The notes under the pieces are model-generated. The model saw nothing but the letters and a program-made list of their open reading frames with translations, ran no database searches and was not told where the DNA came from. Positions 40,923 to 41,498 of a stretch of 41,498 bases of DNA are shown here, piece after piece (the first letter of the stretch is position 1; each line of letters starts with the position of its first letter). Source of the DNA: Defluviitaleaceae bacterium (GTDB lineage Bacteria > Bacillota > Clostridia > Lachnospirales > WQUN01); contig WQSR01000003.1 of assembly GCA_009787785.1 (NCBI GenBank), positions 45,224 to 86,721 on the forward strand. The letters run 5' to 3'. A program made the translations under genes and the position numbers.

Positions 40923-41021
40923 GGTTTTCACCTCTTATCATGACAATTTCATACGGGAGTATAGCATGGGCCAATGGGCACGACAACAGTAATTTAATTC
41001 ACCACCATGGGATAATAACAC

Positions 41022-41214
41022 GCGTGGAGGGGGGAAGCGGGGTGAATGCGCCCGCGCTGGCACTCGTCGCGGGATGATTGGCTCTGTCGGAGAAGTGGTT
41101 GCGTTGGTCTTGTTACACAAGCCTCAACGCCAACCACTAACTCCGCCATTCGCCACTAATCACGCGACCGAGTGAGACGCGCTTGCCCATTCACCCCGCT
41201 TCATCCCTCCACGC
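41022..41214. repeat. Long imperfect palindrome, about 193 bases
   Basis: Outer arms 41022-41057 and 41179-41214 match at 31 of 36 positions. Inner arms AGTGGTTGCGTTG and CAACGCCAACCACT lie around 41093-41138, with the tip CTTG/CAAG at 41109-41121. The whole folds into one long hairpin. No ORF with a ribosome binding site lies in it. Confidence 0.75.
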
Positions 41215-41340
41215 TCCTTACTCGCAGGTATGTGGTGAGTAATTTGTCTTTCACATACTTTTCACCCCGTAGTTCACGGGCGTTCACGGGTAATAAAATT
41301 ACTCTGTCACGTTGATTGCGTATTTCTTGTTCCGTGGGAA

Positions 41341-41498
41341 GGGGCGGGTGAATGGATTGGCGGTCTACGAAGGCGGGGGATAAGGCGGCGCATGACGCGG
41401 TTATGTGGTTGGTGTTGAGGCTTGTGTAACAAGACCAACACAACCACTTCCGCGGCGAAGCCGATGTTCCCCCGACAAGATGAACCGCCAAGGCATTC
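41341..41498. repeat. Second, diverged copy of the palindrome (cut by window end)
   Basis: 41405-41450 is the inverted match of 41092-41137 at 44 of 46 positions. Flanks (GGGTGAATG at about 41347 and CGGCGAAGCC at about 41453) show weaker similarity to the flanks of the first copy. The space between the copies (41215-41340) shows no supported gene. Confidence 0.65.

Noticed and set aside
41201..41491. 96-residue minus-strand ORF at the right edge
   Set aside because: It runs through both palindromic repeats, has no ribosome binding site, and composition is not protein-like at its start.

Overview
The window looks like a chromosomal segment of a GC-rich (by eye about 55-60 percent in the core genes), strictly fermentative member of the Firmicutes, most likely class Clostridia. 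Evidence for this: strong GGAGG-type ribosome binding sites with frequent TTG starts; many T-tailed hairpin terminators; a complete lysine-to-butyrate fermentation operon; the TIGR03960/TIGR03936 radical SAM pair; a DUF512 protein; a CD3324-type regulator; and TmcAL. No rRNA, tRNA or CRISPR array was seen.

Layout. 1-1172: the end of a PIN-domain toxin, a small DUF4177-like protein and a Nudix hydrolase. 1179-5081: MltG and an ABC-F ATPase on the minus strand, diverging from a membrane protein of unknown function. 5089-5214: an unlisted 41-codon ORF for a strongly cationic Pro/Arg/Phe/Trp/His peptide. 5366-6481: alanine dehydrogenase. 6478-9161 (minus): an ECF sigma factor, its probable DUF4179 anti-sigma factor and a TtcA-like enzyme, with a divergent lipoprotein. 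10241-21232 (minus): a compact 11-gene run: RNA methyltransferase, MATE exporter, kamB, kamC, kal, kce, kdd, kamA, kamD, kamE and a MaoC hydratase. 21414-24639: MFS transporter, PPOX-fold protein, a short ferredoxin and TmcAL. 24708-28351: cheR, cheA, cheW. 28478-30902: the TIGR03960/TIGR03936 pair.

30903-33805 is an AT-rich island: a MNT-HEPN pair meets a four-gene minus operon (small membrane protein, beta-hairpin repeat protein, small helical protein, Sel1-repeat protein), with a Cys-rich small protein just upstream. 33806-34228 has no convincing gene but is dense in hairpins. 34229-39072 is a plus-strand operon (UroD family, HD domain, DUF512, TPR). 39073-39724 carries a CD3324-type regulator behind a leader with a tiny Trp-containing ORF and a terminator. 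39729-40684 is a cassette bounded by near-perfect 32-bp inverted repeats, encoding an XRE repressor and a small membrane protein behind a promoter set in a long dyad. The right end holds two related long palindromic repeats.

How the genes work together. KamA moves the alpha-amino group of lysine, KamDE moves the terminal amino group with B12 and PLP, KamBC probably reactivates KamDE, and Kdd, Kce and Kal turn 3,5-diaminohexanoate into acetoacetate and crotonyl-CoA. The MaoC protein at the operon end could hydrate an enoyl-CoA. Alanine dehydrogenase fits amino-acid catabolism. The most unusual items are the cationic small ORF, the inverted-repeat cassette and its operator, the attenuator-like leader, a modular repeat that also lies in frame inside the DUF512 gene, and the AT-rich four-gene operon.
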